A stretch of 64,000 bases of DNA from Hydractinia symbiolongicarpus (lineage: Eukaryota; Cnidaria; Hydrozoa; Anthoathecata; Hydractiniidae): contig NC_079879.1 of the NCBI RefSeq assembly GCF_029227915.1, positions 19,732,501 through 19,796,500 of the forward strand, written 5' to 3'. This document shows, one piece after another, positions 48,479 through 60,484 of this stretch; within the stretch, counting starts at the first letter, position 1; each line of letters begins with the position of its first letter. The notes beneath the pieces are model-generated. The model was not told the DNA's origin, searched no databases, and saw only the letters and a program-made list of their open reading frames with translations. The position numbers were made by a program, and so were the translations under genes.

Positions 48479-48766
48479 TTAGTAAGGATAATCCTGTTTC
48501 CCATTATTACTTTGACGAAATGTTCTGTCAGTGAAAGTAAATTCGAGTAGTTTAAGTGCCATGTACAAAATGGTAGCTGCAAGGTAGCGAAGGAGACCTA
48601 GAGACGAGTTTTGTAAATTTGAGACACTTTGTAATTTTAAAATTTTCAACATAGCCACAAAAATGTTGGTAGCTGTGTTGAAGGTAATAGCTAACATCTG
48701 GTATACATATAGATGGTCTAAAGATAGCAAATATTTTGCAGGATTGCTCTCACGAAAAGAACGCAT
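48479..48766 (-). pseudogene. Possible polycystin-family channel remnant
   Basis: A 95-codon minus-strand frame includes IFVAMLKILKL followed by helix-rich sequence ending KLLEFTFTDRTF. This resembles the S4-S5 region of polycystin-type channels, where FLAMLKIIRLLRFN-like sequence precedes a hydrophobic helix. Similarity is judged from memory of the family and is weak. No flanking pore or coiled-coil exons are visible and the frame closes soon after, so a decayed fragment is more likely than a live gene. Confidence 0.25.
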
Positions 48767-51749
48767 AACTTGAGGTAAGTCTTAGATTTTACATGTTACT
48801 AAATGTAAAATGTAAAGATTGATCAGAACTAACTAAAAACTTAAAAAAAAGTTTGCTCTTGGATAATTTATGACCATCTGGTAACCGCGGGATTTAATTG
48901 AAACTTGAAAATCTGAAATATTTGACGGATGGAACAAAAACTTAATATTAGAGTGTATAAAGTTTGTTTTATAACTACATATTTGTACGCTAATGGCCTC
49001 CCTTTCCGTAGCAGATGGTGGGAAATAAAAAAAATCTTTTTGAATTTCGAATTAACACGAATTACGCAACAGAAAATCAGAGAAATCTGAAAATAATATT
49101 TGACGTAATGGGGTGAAACGTGAGCTTCCTTAACAGAACATTATTTTCTCGAATTTTTTTGGTTCTTTATGCATAGACACATTTGACCTTGGACACCATT
49201 CTCTTGTTCAATTCAAAGGAATTTACTTTGGCTTGTTCGACGTTGATAAATTGAAGAATTGCAAATCTAAACCGCCGGAAACTGATTAAAAGTTGGGTAT
49301 AAAAAATTTAAGGATGGAAAACGATTGATTTCTTAACACCAACTATATCGCCCAATTTACAAATGTTAAATAATAGCACATACAATCCCTTTAAGTTTAA
49401 CACCATAAAGACAATTGAATTATCAACCTTGTTCCCAAAAATCCCGTGGACCAAATTGGGAAATTGTTTATAGGTAAAATATTTATTTTGCGAAAATAAG
49501 AATAGCCTTTAACCTTTTTTTGAACGCGGTTTTGTTATTTGTTGTTCACGAACGAGGGATATCTACAGCTGGCTAAATAAATATTTCCATTCCCACATAT
49601 GTTAAAGCTTTATGTGAAACATTTAAGTTTGAATCAATGCACATTATAACATGATCAGCTGAAACAACTGCCAATAACTCCACAACCAGAGGAGTTGTTT
49701 TATGTTAAAAAGCCAACGTTACCTTTTTTGACGGAGATTCTGCATTTGTTCCCATTAGTCCAACGAATGTGTTAAGTGTTGATTTACTTTTTATAACTAT
49801 CAGACTTCACCTAAACATTCCAAAATTCAAATCTTATATTGATCAACGCAAAAGTAGAAAAGATAATATCGAGGGATTAGTTTTCACTGTAACTAACAAT
49901 AAAAATGGCCTACTTCCACTGGATTAGGAGAACTTAAACCCGAGATAAACAAGGCGGATTTGGATACTCAGGACTTCTCACTAAAGAACAGTGCTATAAG
50001 AATGTGAAGTATACAATATATTCTAGTTTTACACAGTATGACCAAACCAACGCTGCGTCATAGGCGTAATACGATTAACCATATTAGGTTAAAGGTGAAG
50101 GGGTATAAATAGCCCTACTTTTGTCTGAAATTAATGATTGCGAGAAATTTTAATGTTACGAGAACTAATTTTCGCGTAGTTGGCAGTCCTAATTTTGTGA
50201 GAATTAATATTTGAGAATTTAACTAAACAAAAAAAGGATGCGATAAAAGATTGTTTCTCCATATTTATATCGTTTTAGGCAACCTTTTTTTATATCTTTT
50301 CGCCGTCCCAATAAAAAAACAGAAGGCGCTGGGAACAAAGTTGTGCCTTGGGATGCAAGTCACAATAAAAACGTCTGCGAAAATAAAAGCTTACATACAT
50401 TTTAAATGTGTTTTATGTAAAACAAAAGAAACATAAATTGTAAATAGTTTTCATAGAGGAAACATATCCTTTTATCGTGAAAAATTCGCGAATAGAAAGT
50501 TTCCGAATAATTTTCTCGGCAATTAATTTTCGCAAGATTGCGAAATTCGCAAAAATATTCTCGCAAAAAGGTACATTTGCTGCAACAATTAATACTTCGC
50601 AATTTAGAATTTTTACTGACGTCAGCAAATCACCACGTGATTAAACATTAAAAGGAGGTGTTACCTCTGCCAACCTTCAAAATAAGACAAAGGTTCAGAA
50701 GGTAAAGTGTAAGGCATTCTGCCCTCTACACCACCCTCCCCCAAACTTTTAGCCGGGTAATTCAGATCCTAACCATCTTTAACAGGGTCACAACAGAGAA
50801 AGAAAACAGACTTGACCGAGCAAACTTATCAGACACTAACTTCAACGAGCAACGTTGCTACAGTCAAACTCGATTTTAATCTTTCAAAAAGGATGTTTTG
50901 CAATTGCAAAGCGATCACGGAGTCTCATACCGCTCAAGTCTGGCTCTAGAGAAACGCTTGTAGGGCAGGAACAAATTTTTAGCTTGTTTATGTTGGACTT
51001 GATTACCCCTATTAGTTTCCCGGTCAGTTACTCATAGAGTTTATACTGTATTGGCGCACTTGAGGCATAAATTATGTCATATGTCTTCTTGTATTTATAC
51101 TTTTTTACAACATTTAACTTATCTAAAACATGGTTAAATGGTTCTGGCGCGGTATGAGACTCCATAATTATACAACTGCTCACGAAGGGTCTAATAAGCT
51201 ACAAAATAATAATCAAAAAATGGAGTCGAATCCAAAAGCTTATGGAGGACACTCGGAAAGAGAACTAGAAGTAGCGAAAATACAAAAAGAAGTAACTGAA
51301 TGGTGTATATATCATATGAATAAAAAGAAAGATGTGCCAATGAAAAGATACGCATTAGAACTTATGTGTTGATAATTGAAAAACCTTGCTGATGTATTAT
51401 TTTCTAGCATATATTTTTTGATCAAAATATAAGTCGTGGATTTAATGCTTAATAATATGATTTCTTTCGTGTCTCTCCTTCAATTTTAATAAAACGTGTT
51501 AAAAACGTTGCGTAAAGACCCTGGGATTGAGGTTGTTAACAAAAAATAATTACGTCATACTTTTAAAAACAAGAAGGCAGACATTTCCCTGACTTTTAAA
51601 ATCTCTCAAATGGAGAGATGGCTCTCCCGTTTCCCGTTTCACTTTTAAAAATCATCATAGCAACAGCTGGAACTCCCAAGCACAAGCGCATATATTTTAT
51701 ACTCCTAGAAGATTATTTAAAAGTAAACCGTAAACTTACCGAATAGCTG

Positions 51750-51797
51750 AAAGAGCTCTGGGAACTAGAATTCCCATTCTCGTTCCCAGAGCTCTTT
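51750..51797. repeat. Perfect 16-bp inverted repeat
   Basis: AAAGAGCTCTGGGAAC at 51750-51765 is exactly complementary to 51782-51797, with a 16-base loop. Non-coding hairpin of unknown origin; the CTGGGAAC core resembles the ends of the CAACCTCG foldback family. Confidence 0.7.
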
Positions 51798-52880
51798 AAG
51801 ATTAAAATATCGAGGTTGTTTTTCTCAAAAGCTCGGGGGTCGAAAACTGACAATTCCTGCCTTGTTAAGAGTTTAGCAGCACTAATTGATTAAATTATTT
51901 GTGTTGCCAATGGTGATGCACTTCAAGTGTCATCGGCCGCGCAAAATAACTTTTATTCATTTATTAACTTGTTTATTTCTGTTTTTAGTAAACAAAGCTC
52001 TGTGTTATATATCTTTAGCTCCCATTACTTGCCTTTATCGTGTTGCCGAGAATGGTAGGAGAAAAAGAAGTGATAGCTATTGCAGGGACAACTAAATGAT
52101 AAATTTTAACTTTCTTCATCTTCCACAACGGGTATATCAAAGCCCACCACGGCGTATCCACAGACAAAACAACTCAAAAGTTGGGGCAATGTCTACCTTT
52201 CGATAACTTCATTAAGGCTGCCTTACACTATATTTAACCTCTTTTACTCATCTCCAGTTGGTGTCAAATTTTTAGGAAAATTATATCTCTTAAGAGTTTT
52301 TTAAAATTTTTTAAATACATTAACAATAATTACTATTCCAAGAAATGTCAGAAAATACCTGTATTCTAAGCATGTGATAAGAATTTCTAAGTTGTACAAT
52401 TTACGTAGTGGAAAACAGCTTTAAGAAAAGTATCACGTGATATTTTTGTCGTTCGGGGAAAAGCAGGGAAGATAGAAGAGGACGCGAAAAGGACGTAATA
52501 TAAAAGTAAGTAAGTTACTTTCATATAGCATCGTCTGCAACGATAGAGCTGCTACAAGTCTTCGTAAAAAATATCCACTGATATAAGCAGTTAATATACA
52601 TATTATATATATATAATATATTATATTTTCTTACTGTTAAAACTCAGTATATAACGAGGTAGCTATAGCTAGCTGGCCACGTTCGAATAAAACAAAAGTT
52701 CGTTGTTAACGAAATGCAACGCTTAAAAGCGAAAAAGATTGGCTAAACAAAAAAAATAAGTTACGCAGGAACAACCATTTCCTTCCTTAATTAAAAATGA
52801 CTAAAATAATAGACTAGCTAGCTAGCTATAGCTGGCTATCTATATTTGTGATTAGACTAAAGTGAAAGTTACTTGTAGTG

Positions 52881-53120
52881 GCGTGGCGCCGTAGATTAGT
52901 GGTTATAGTTCTCGTACTCTGTGTGGGAGACCAGGGTTCGATTCCTCTTGACGGCGATTCAACATGGGCGAGTGAATGTTACCATAGGCCCGGGTTAACC
53001 CAAGCCATGTGAGGGAAATTGGGCAGATGGCTCACTGTGTGGGATGTTGGATGTTGCCAGGAGTTGTCTAGTAAAGCACGGGCCCTAACTGGGTTTGCGT
53101 AGCTCAAAACGAATACTCTA
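52881..53120 (+). mobile_element. tRNA-derived SINE, copy 2
   Basis: Starts GTGGCGCCGTAGATTAGTGG with an A box (TAGATTAGTGG) and a downstream B box GGTTCGATTCC. The body continues with GGCGAGTGAATGTTAC, CACTGTGTGGG and GGAGTTGTCTAGTA, all shared with the minus-strand copy at 9600-9844. The acceptor-stem-like ends (GGCGCCGT / ACGGCG) pair only partly, so this is not a working tRNA gene. Confidence 0.8.
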
Positions 53121-53189
53121 GTTTTGTCGATAAAGCCCGTGTAGAAATCCACTTAGGCAGAAAGGCAATGAAAAATAGGTTGTTTTAGA

Positions 53190-53500
53190 TGTTTGGCTGA
53201 CATCAGCAATGCAGATCCAAAACAAAATTGGCAAAATTTAGTTTATTCTTTGCCTGTAATGTGTAGAGGTTGAAACACTGATCAAAATAATGTGTAGGAA
53301 CATATGTTTTAACGAACGCGTAAGGTTTAAAAATTTTGCTGACGTCAGTAAAGACTTGTCAAAACAAAAAAATTGATTTAAGAAACTTGTATACTTGTTG
53401 CCTTCATTGTATAGATCTTGAAACGCTGATCAAGACAATGTATAGGATCTTGTACTTCAGAGATATTGTGGTTTAAAGTTTTTTTGATGACGTCATCAAC
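53190..53500 (+). repeat. Two diverged ~145-bp direct repeats bearing TGACGTCA
   Basis: The block from CTGACATCAGCAATGC to GTGTAGGAACATATG (about 53197-53303) recurs as CTGACGTCAGTAAAG to GTATAGGATCTTGTAC (about 53339-53456). Each contains TTGAAACRCTGATCAARA. A TGATGACGTCATCA palindrome follows near 53486. The 53378-53632 minus-strand frame lies in this repeat and is probably not a gene. Confidence 0.6.
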
Positions 53501-55219
53501 CCATTCAATCCGAAACGGATTCGTAGAACGAGGTTTGGGAAACTTGCCCAAATTGATCCTAGGTGGTCCCTGAAAAATCATTGACGCACCACCTCGTTTC
53601 CAAGTTATTTGGCGTAAAAGTTTTAAATGCATTGTAATGGCTTCATTAATTTAATATAAGATATTGACGTTAAAGTAGTGTTATTAATATCCCACCGTAA
53701 CGTCAAAATATTTAACATTTCAGCCATAAGTTTTTCAGCTACATCAAGGGAAAATAAACACATCCACTTCGCATGTTACAGACACACAATCTCTGTATTA
53801 TTATATGGATATATACATATGGATAAAGCAGAATACCTCTTGTTTGTCAGAAACTTTATTGAAATGTGGAGTAACATGGTTTACAGCAGCCCTCTGAATC
53901 CATGACAGCATTCAGCTTTTGCCGTCGTGAATGACATTGTTGTCGACCTCCATGCCGTAGTGGTTTATAAACTACACAAAAATAAAAGTACTCTTTCCAA
54001 CTTACTTATCTTTCTAGCTACTTATTTATTTCGTCAAACAAGTCTGTGTTAGATCATACCACGCATCAGTCTTTTTCAAAAATATTTGAATCAAGGAGAT
54101 TCAAATATTTCTAATCAAGTAGACAAATCAAGGATGTTACGTGTGCGATGTTGCACATTCATTTTGCGGTAGAAAGGTGGGGACGTTTTAAATCGTGAAC
54201 CCAAAACACGATGATCGAGCGTATAGCAACTCTCTCAATCTTAACTTCCTTTTCTACATGTCCGAAATAGTATGCATGACTATACTGTCATTTCTATAAT
54301 ACAGAAAAAAAATTTGCCGCACTTGGGTTTCGTTTTTTAAATTGTTTGAATAACACTTGTAGCATAGAGAAAAAAATCCATTAAATACGCACCTGCTATG
54401 GTTTCCAATTGTTTTGTCAAATGAAAAAATTATCTACAATTAAATCCATGATAAAATGTTATTCATCACTGTTATTACATCCCAATTTAGTTCAGACTAT
54501 TTTGGTATATATTCCTATTGATGAAGTATTGTACATTCTTACATTCTTTACATTATTAGTATATTTATTTAGAGTTTAGGAAAACTTTTTTTCTCTCCCA
54601 AGAGAATTTAAGGTTTTGGTGCTTAAAGTCTGCTCTTTTACCATTACAAAATTGTATAATTCTGGTTCATTAACCCTTTCTCTCACTGTGGAAATCAGTT
54701 ACACTTCCCAAGTATTCATATCTTTCAAATTATGAGTAATTTTTAAAATATTACGTATGCAAATTAAATTTAATTATTTTTTTCAGTAGTACGGATAATG
54801 GTCGATTTATTTCAGCCCTTTAAATGCTCAGAAAATCCATTTTTGATTGCATTTTTTGTATTGAAAAAATCAGGGTGTTGGAGATTTCAGAAACATGTTC
54901 CACAAACATGATCTCTAAAATAAGCAAAGAAAAATGAAGATCTGACTAAATTCTTCTTAATTATGTTAAGTTTGAACCAAAAATATTGATTTTTTTTAAG
55001 AATTACCTGAAACTATTAATGAGCCAACCGTTTTTTAAAAAAGTAACATTTGTTGTTCAGTTTTATGTGACGAAAACTTAAGCAAATTTTTTGGACTAAG
55101 GAATTCTGTTGAAATATTCATCTAAATTATTCTGTGTTAAGTATGATGAACTATTCATACTTCGACAAGTGTAAAGTGTAGGTTTAAAATGAATATTTTT
55201 ATTTAGAATTTAATTAATA
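53501..55219. other. Upstream flank of the kinase gene
   Basis: No gene seen. A perfect 13-bp hairpin (AAATATTTGAATC, loop of 5 bases) lies at 54080-54110. An acceptor-like TTATTTAG just before the ATG at 55220 suggests a spliced 5' UTR exon upstream that I cannot place. Confidence 0.45.
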
Positions 55220-58200
55220 ATGGTAGGGCAACAAATACTAAATGTCCAACCAGAATCGGACACAGCCTACATCGCTGGTATCCAGCAAAAATCTATTCCA
55301 TTTGAGCACAGATTCATAGCGAATATTGAAAACAATTTAAAACAATTGCGGTATGTATTTTTTATAATTTTTTATGTTATTTTGTTAAGAACAGCAATAG
55401 CATATAATGACCAATAATCGGGTGGATCTAAATTGGTGTTAAACTAAGGTTATCCAGGCACAAATTGGGTTAGTAATTTCTTTGTGATTGCTGTGTTTAT
55501 CAAAAGTGCGTATTCAAGCATTTGGTTTCAAATCAAACTTTTGAGCGTGTTGTACTTAATAAATGTCTTGGTTTTGTAGTTCTGCAGTAAAATGGGACAT
55601 AAAAGTTTTGATATTTAAAAACTTTTGGTACATTAGTAAAGAAGTTTTGGTTCTTTGAGATGATTGGCCTAAAAACTGTTGTTAAAAATACCTGTGATTT
55701 ACAAAGTGTAACAGCTGTTTCTGATAAGAAATACCAATAACACCTTTATTGTGACTGTATACCTCGGTTTAAACAAATTTTGTCAATGCAATATGTCACC
55801 TAGCATGCCCTTGCATGTTAATACACTAGTCTATATAAATGTATATAAATATAGCAATTTAAATCTCATTTTTTCTAGGTATGATGTGGAATATTACAAG
55901 GCTACTCAGTCTTTAGAGAACAATGTAGTTCTTTCTGGCTCTTATGAAAGCATTGATGCTAGAGGAAAGGGTTGGAAAAAGGAAAATTTAAAAAGAAAGA
56001 TTTCTGGAAAAAATCAGCATGAAGCTAAAAAACAGTATAGCCCACTTGCTGATTCAGCTGCGGGAAGAGAAAGCGAAATGAAAATCGAATATTGTAACGC
56101 TGTTAGTAATGTTATTGTTGGTATGTAGAATGTTATACTTCATAAAAGTAAAAATATCTAGTTTTTTTTAAGGTTTTGTTTGCACTTATCTTTTTTTTTT
56201 TTTTACATGTTTTCATCGTATTTTAGTGCGATCACGAGACTCGGAACTCACTTTGAGGCCTAGAAGTATACCACATCCAACAAATGGAACATCGTATGAT
56301 GAAGCGAATATAACATCAGTACCTGATAACAGTGTTGCAAATGTGATAGCAAAAGGAACAACTTTAACTGACAGTACAGCAGAGGGTGGTGGTGATGGTG
56401 ATGAATCTGATGAAGACAACAAAGAGAAAGTCACCAGCACTGTTGACACCAGACCTAGAACGGTCTTCGAGGTATTGTGCAATTTCTAACATATTTCTTT
56501 TTTATTTAACACGAGTTATTTCGTATAAAGAAGCAAGGTAACCTTTTATAGGAAAATTACAAGAAAATACTTGATTTTAAAAAAAAGTTCCAAGAAGAAT
56601 GGAAAAGTGACAAAAGAAGGGTAAAGACTATTGTATATGTTCACAACTTTAAGCTGTAACTTCAAATGTATGTTTTTTATATCAGTCCAATCGCACAAGA
56701 AATTTGTTTTTAGTATATTGTTGAACATCTTGAACATGCTTACAATGAATGCTTAAAGAACAGTAGCATAGATGTTTGTACACTGACAGCATGCTCAGGA
56801 CCACAAGCAAAAGCTTTTTGTGAAGACTTGATTCAGAAAGTATTAGAAGTGAAGAGTGTAGAAGACTCGCAATTGTCAACATTGTTAGCCTTGCTGTACC
56901 ATTCCATGATGTGTTCTAACAAGAGCAACTGCAATATGCCGCTCTGTGCTGATTTCATGTAAGAATTTTAGTTGTTGTACAACTTGTGTTGTAAAAATTG
57001 GCTGGATCAAAAAGTCTGCACAGCAATTGATGGATATCTACTAGATTCATCTTTTGATTTTGCTTTTTAGGAAAAGCATTCGCAAATGGTTCGAGGAGCA
57101 GCTTGATGATGCCAAAAACAACTATGTGTCCTTGGCCTTCGCCAATGAACAGCCTGAGCTCCTTTATTCGGTAAAATCATTTTAGTTTAACATAGTATTT
57201 TGGTTTAGATTTTTGCTAAGTATTTCTGAAAAAAAAAATAAGAACACATAAAACATAACTAAGTATTTTTTTAATTTCTCTTTAGAACACTGAAGCAGTC
57301 GTTGACAATAATGGAAAAATAACCAGCACTCATTTTCAAATAAACCATTCCAAATTCCTTGGTAAAGGTGGATTTGGTTCTGTCTATGATTGCTGGGTAG
57401 CAGCCAATAAAAGTGATGCTCGAATGGCAATTAAAAAGGTAGAAACACACTGATTCTTATAGATATAATCTTTTATAGAAACTTCTGGTCTTTCCTGATC
57501 CGTTTTATTTTCTTGTAGAATTAAAGATACTGTTAAAGTTTTGATTGCTTTGAGTCATATATTATATAAGAGCTAAAAAAATTGTGGCATACAAGTCTTG
57601 TCATAAGAAGGTGTTAAACCAATTAAAGTTGATCTTGTAGTTAGCGTGTCATGTTAAAAAACTAAAAAAAGCATGCGTTTTATTGATCACATTTTCAGAT
57701 GCTCAAGGTTTTTCATAGCTTGTATTCACACTTACTTTTTTCGATTTTTTATATTGTATATTTTCTATCTTTCATTTTTTCATTCAGCTAATTTTTACCT
57801 CCTATTTTTATAATAAATATCAGAAAATTTCACGGTCTCACAAGACCTTTTTCGGCATACATATTGAAATATCTTTGAATTTTTAACCTACTTTTATGTA
57901 CTTTCATGTGATATTATTGTAAATGTTTTTAGATGGCGTTGAGTGCGGAGCTTCCCAAAATTGATGATATGGTGGCGAATGTAAGATGTGTGCAGAATGG
58001 ACCTAATCTTTTATTGCCAGATTTGATCATTTCTACAAAGAGTAGAAATTTGGCTTACTTTGTCATGGAAAGGGGAGGTTGGTATATATATTTTTTAAAT
58101 TTGCAGCAGGTTTGGTCTTTTTTATACCACTACTACCTACTTACTTACTCAACGAAAATCAATTGTTTTGCATTTTGCGATATAAATTATTAGTTTTCCG

Positions 58201-60484
58201 GATTTTATTAGATTTTAAGACAGTATTGCAGTTGATGTCTTGCATTTCTTAAGCATTTGTGTTTGTGATTTTGATATTGAGATTCAGGATACAGTTATTT
58301 ATAAACGCAATAATTTAATATTTTAGAGATCTCACTTTCCCATTACCTGCGCAAAGTGTACAAGGTACACGAGACTACGTGTCACGAGAAAGAACACATA
58401 GGTCCATGCAATTCTGGTTTAGTTGTTGAAACCTGTTGCAAGTATTTTTTGCAATTAGCGAGAGCTGTTGATTACATTCATGACCATGACTTTGTTCATG
58501 GAGACATTAAATGTAAGACGTTTTCCTTTTTAACTTCTCTATTACTGTTGATGTTTTCACTTGAAGCGTTTTAGGTGTAGGTGTGTGTGTCGTTGTTGTT
58601 GTTTGGTTGTAATCTCAAAAGAATTATTAATCTTCTGGCCGTTTTATCCGTTAATTAAAAAAAATCATGATTTAGCTAGAATAATTTTGATTGAAAAACA
58701 ATTTCAGAGAAATTTAATTTTTACCTTTCTGTTTTGTTTGTTTATAGCAGTGTCTATTTGTGTAAAAGAAATACAATATTTTATTGCGTTTTTTTAGGTG
58801 ACAACGTCATGATTATGCCTGGTTACAACCAAGTAAAGCTCATTGACTTCGACACTCTAAAAAAAGAGAGTGTACGAGCTGTGTCTGGTACTCATGGTTA
58901 CGCTGCACCAGAGGTATACACTGATCTTTAAAAATCCTAAAAAATAGCCAAAGTGTAGTTTTATAGACTTTTCATCTCTGTCATTTTAATTAGGTATACC
59001 ATCGTGGTAATGTTACGAAAGCTTCTGATGTGTATTCACTGTGTTCTATCATACCAGAATTGTACTATGTGTTTGCAATGCAAACAAACAAACCCAATGA
59101 AATTGCGGAAAGAAATCTCGCTATTGTAAGTTGTTTTTTTTACTACGAATATTGTTTTATTCGCATACACGTTTGTTATTTTTTAAACGCATGCTTCATT
59201 TAGCCTCTTTCACTTAAGGGTAAACTTTTGTAGTTTGCTTATGTTATCCAGGTTCCAGACTTGGTTTATTACCTTTCTGAATGTTCAGCCTGTTTTTAGC
59301 ATTTGTTTAGCCCAAATCTGAACCTGTTTACATGTTCGACTCTGTTTGCATATCAAAATGTTTGTAGGAATTTTATTGCTGACAGATTTCTTTCAGTCAG
59401 GTGGTTCAAATGTGTCAATCGGTGTGTTTGCTTTATCTAATTTTTTTCTAATTTAGTATCGCTGGATGAAGAAAAGGGAAAAGTCACTGGCCTTGCTATT
59501 TTACCGCGGAACTCAGGTATGTGTTGTTTAAAATTCACTATTTTCATTTGCGAGGTACTTTAAGGGCAGAAACGCGTTTTTGCCCATTTTTCGCGAAAGT
59601 TTTTGCCTTTACAAATTTCAAATCAGCAAAACGCAAAAGTTTTTTTCACGTGAAAAAAATTTTTAAGGCCTCTTCCTGAAATTCGTTGTTATAAAAAAAA
59701 TACTGACACATGGATGGATATCTATATTATTATAATACCCGTATACGGCTGTCCCTCTGTCTGTCACGCAAAATGGTAGCTTAGCTGCGCGAATAGCGAA
59801 ACGCACGCAATGCGGTATAAAAAGGATGGCGAACCGGTGGATTTTTCCACGGACTAGTTATTAATTAATACGTATACAATCTTACATCTTCTCTAATATC
59901 TTTTTCCTCCTGTACTTGTCGCAGCTTCGTCCTGTTTTCTAATTTGCGTTGAAACAGGTGGAGTGTTCACGACCGTGGGTTGACCGTGTATTATGTGCGT
60001 AGTAGTCAGGTGAGGGGTAGTACTGCATATTTTTTTTTTTAGATCGAACCGAACAAAAGACCCACTATTAAACAGTTAGTTCGATGTTTTGAGCAAAATC
60101 TGGAGTTGCATGAAATGGTAATCGCAAATGTCGCCATACCACCTCTCCATGATATTTATGTGGAAAGGCCAAACGAAAAAGACCGATCACCAACAAACAA
60201 TTCTTTGGATCCGAGAGCCGCTGTTTGTAAACAAGTGCTTGAGAAATGGTAAGGCTAGATTGGTACAGTGTTGAAAAATATCGGCTGTGTTTATTTTTTT
60301 TAACTTCTTATAAAATACCTGTTATAGGCTTGAGAATATTATGGGCAAACTTCCGAGTCGGTTCCCGACGAAATGGCCAGTTGAAAGTAGCTATGACGAG
60401 AGATTCGATTCAGTCTCCCCTGGTAATTATGAAACTGGCATTAACTTGAGCCTGGAGGATATTTTGAGTAATCAAGATGAGTAA
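55220..60484 (+). CDS. Protein kinase (TKL/IRAK-like) with TAZ-like zinc motif
   Basis: Fourteen exons: 55220-55350, 55879-56120, 56227-56471, 56552-56620, 56714-56958, 57071-57170, 57286-57438, 57933-58077, 58327-58512, 58798-58913, 58994-59125, 59457-59516, 60043-60248 and 60328-60484. Phases agree, giving 728 residues. The N-terminal third is polar and low-complexity. Residues 230-330 are helical with H292-x3-C-x5-C-x4-C (HSMMCSNKSNCNMPLC), resembling one zinc-binding corner of a TAZ finger. The kinase domain starts near 360: Gly loop GKGGFG (370-375), Lys394, catalytic loop HGDIKCDN (501-508), metal motif DFD (522-524) instead of DFG, and GTHGYAAPE (to 544). HGD and GTxGYxAPE resemble IRAK/Pelle-type kinases, but no death domain is seen. 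One donor, GAG|GTTGGT at 58077, is weak. Activity is plausible because Lys, catalytic Asp, Asn and metal Asp are all kept. Confidence 0.88.
59721..59857 (+). mobile_element. Solo non-autonomous Helitron-like element
   Basis: Starts TCTATATTATTATAATACCC after an A, and ends with the hairpin CCGGTGGATTTTTCCACGG followed by ACTAG before a T, fitting A^T insertion. It lies in a kinase-gene intron and belongs to the family of the 7187-7663 array. Confidence 0.75.

Larger units (their letters stand above)
44707..52880. other. Long gene-poor interval
   Basis: The upstream flank of the ShK protease and about 8 kb of AT-rich DNA. It contains a possible channel remnant near 48479-48766, terminal fragments of the CAACCTCG family (49428-49455, 50300-50344, 51519-51536), a perfect hairpin at 51750-51797 and TTCGCGAA-type motifs near 50480-50575. 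A small ATG frame at 51130-51372 (80 codons, starts MVKWFWRGMR) has no recognised domain. I do not call it a gene. Confidence 0.5.

Noticed and set aside
52881-52956. tRNA gene
   Set aside because: A and B boxes are present, but the stems pair poorly and the sequence continues into a body shared with 9600-9844, so it is a SINE.
53378-53632. 84-codon minus-strand frame
   Set aside because: Lies in diverged direct repeats and has no supporting splice sites or domain.
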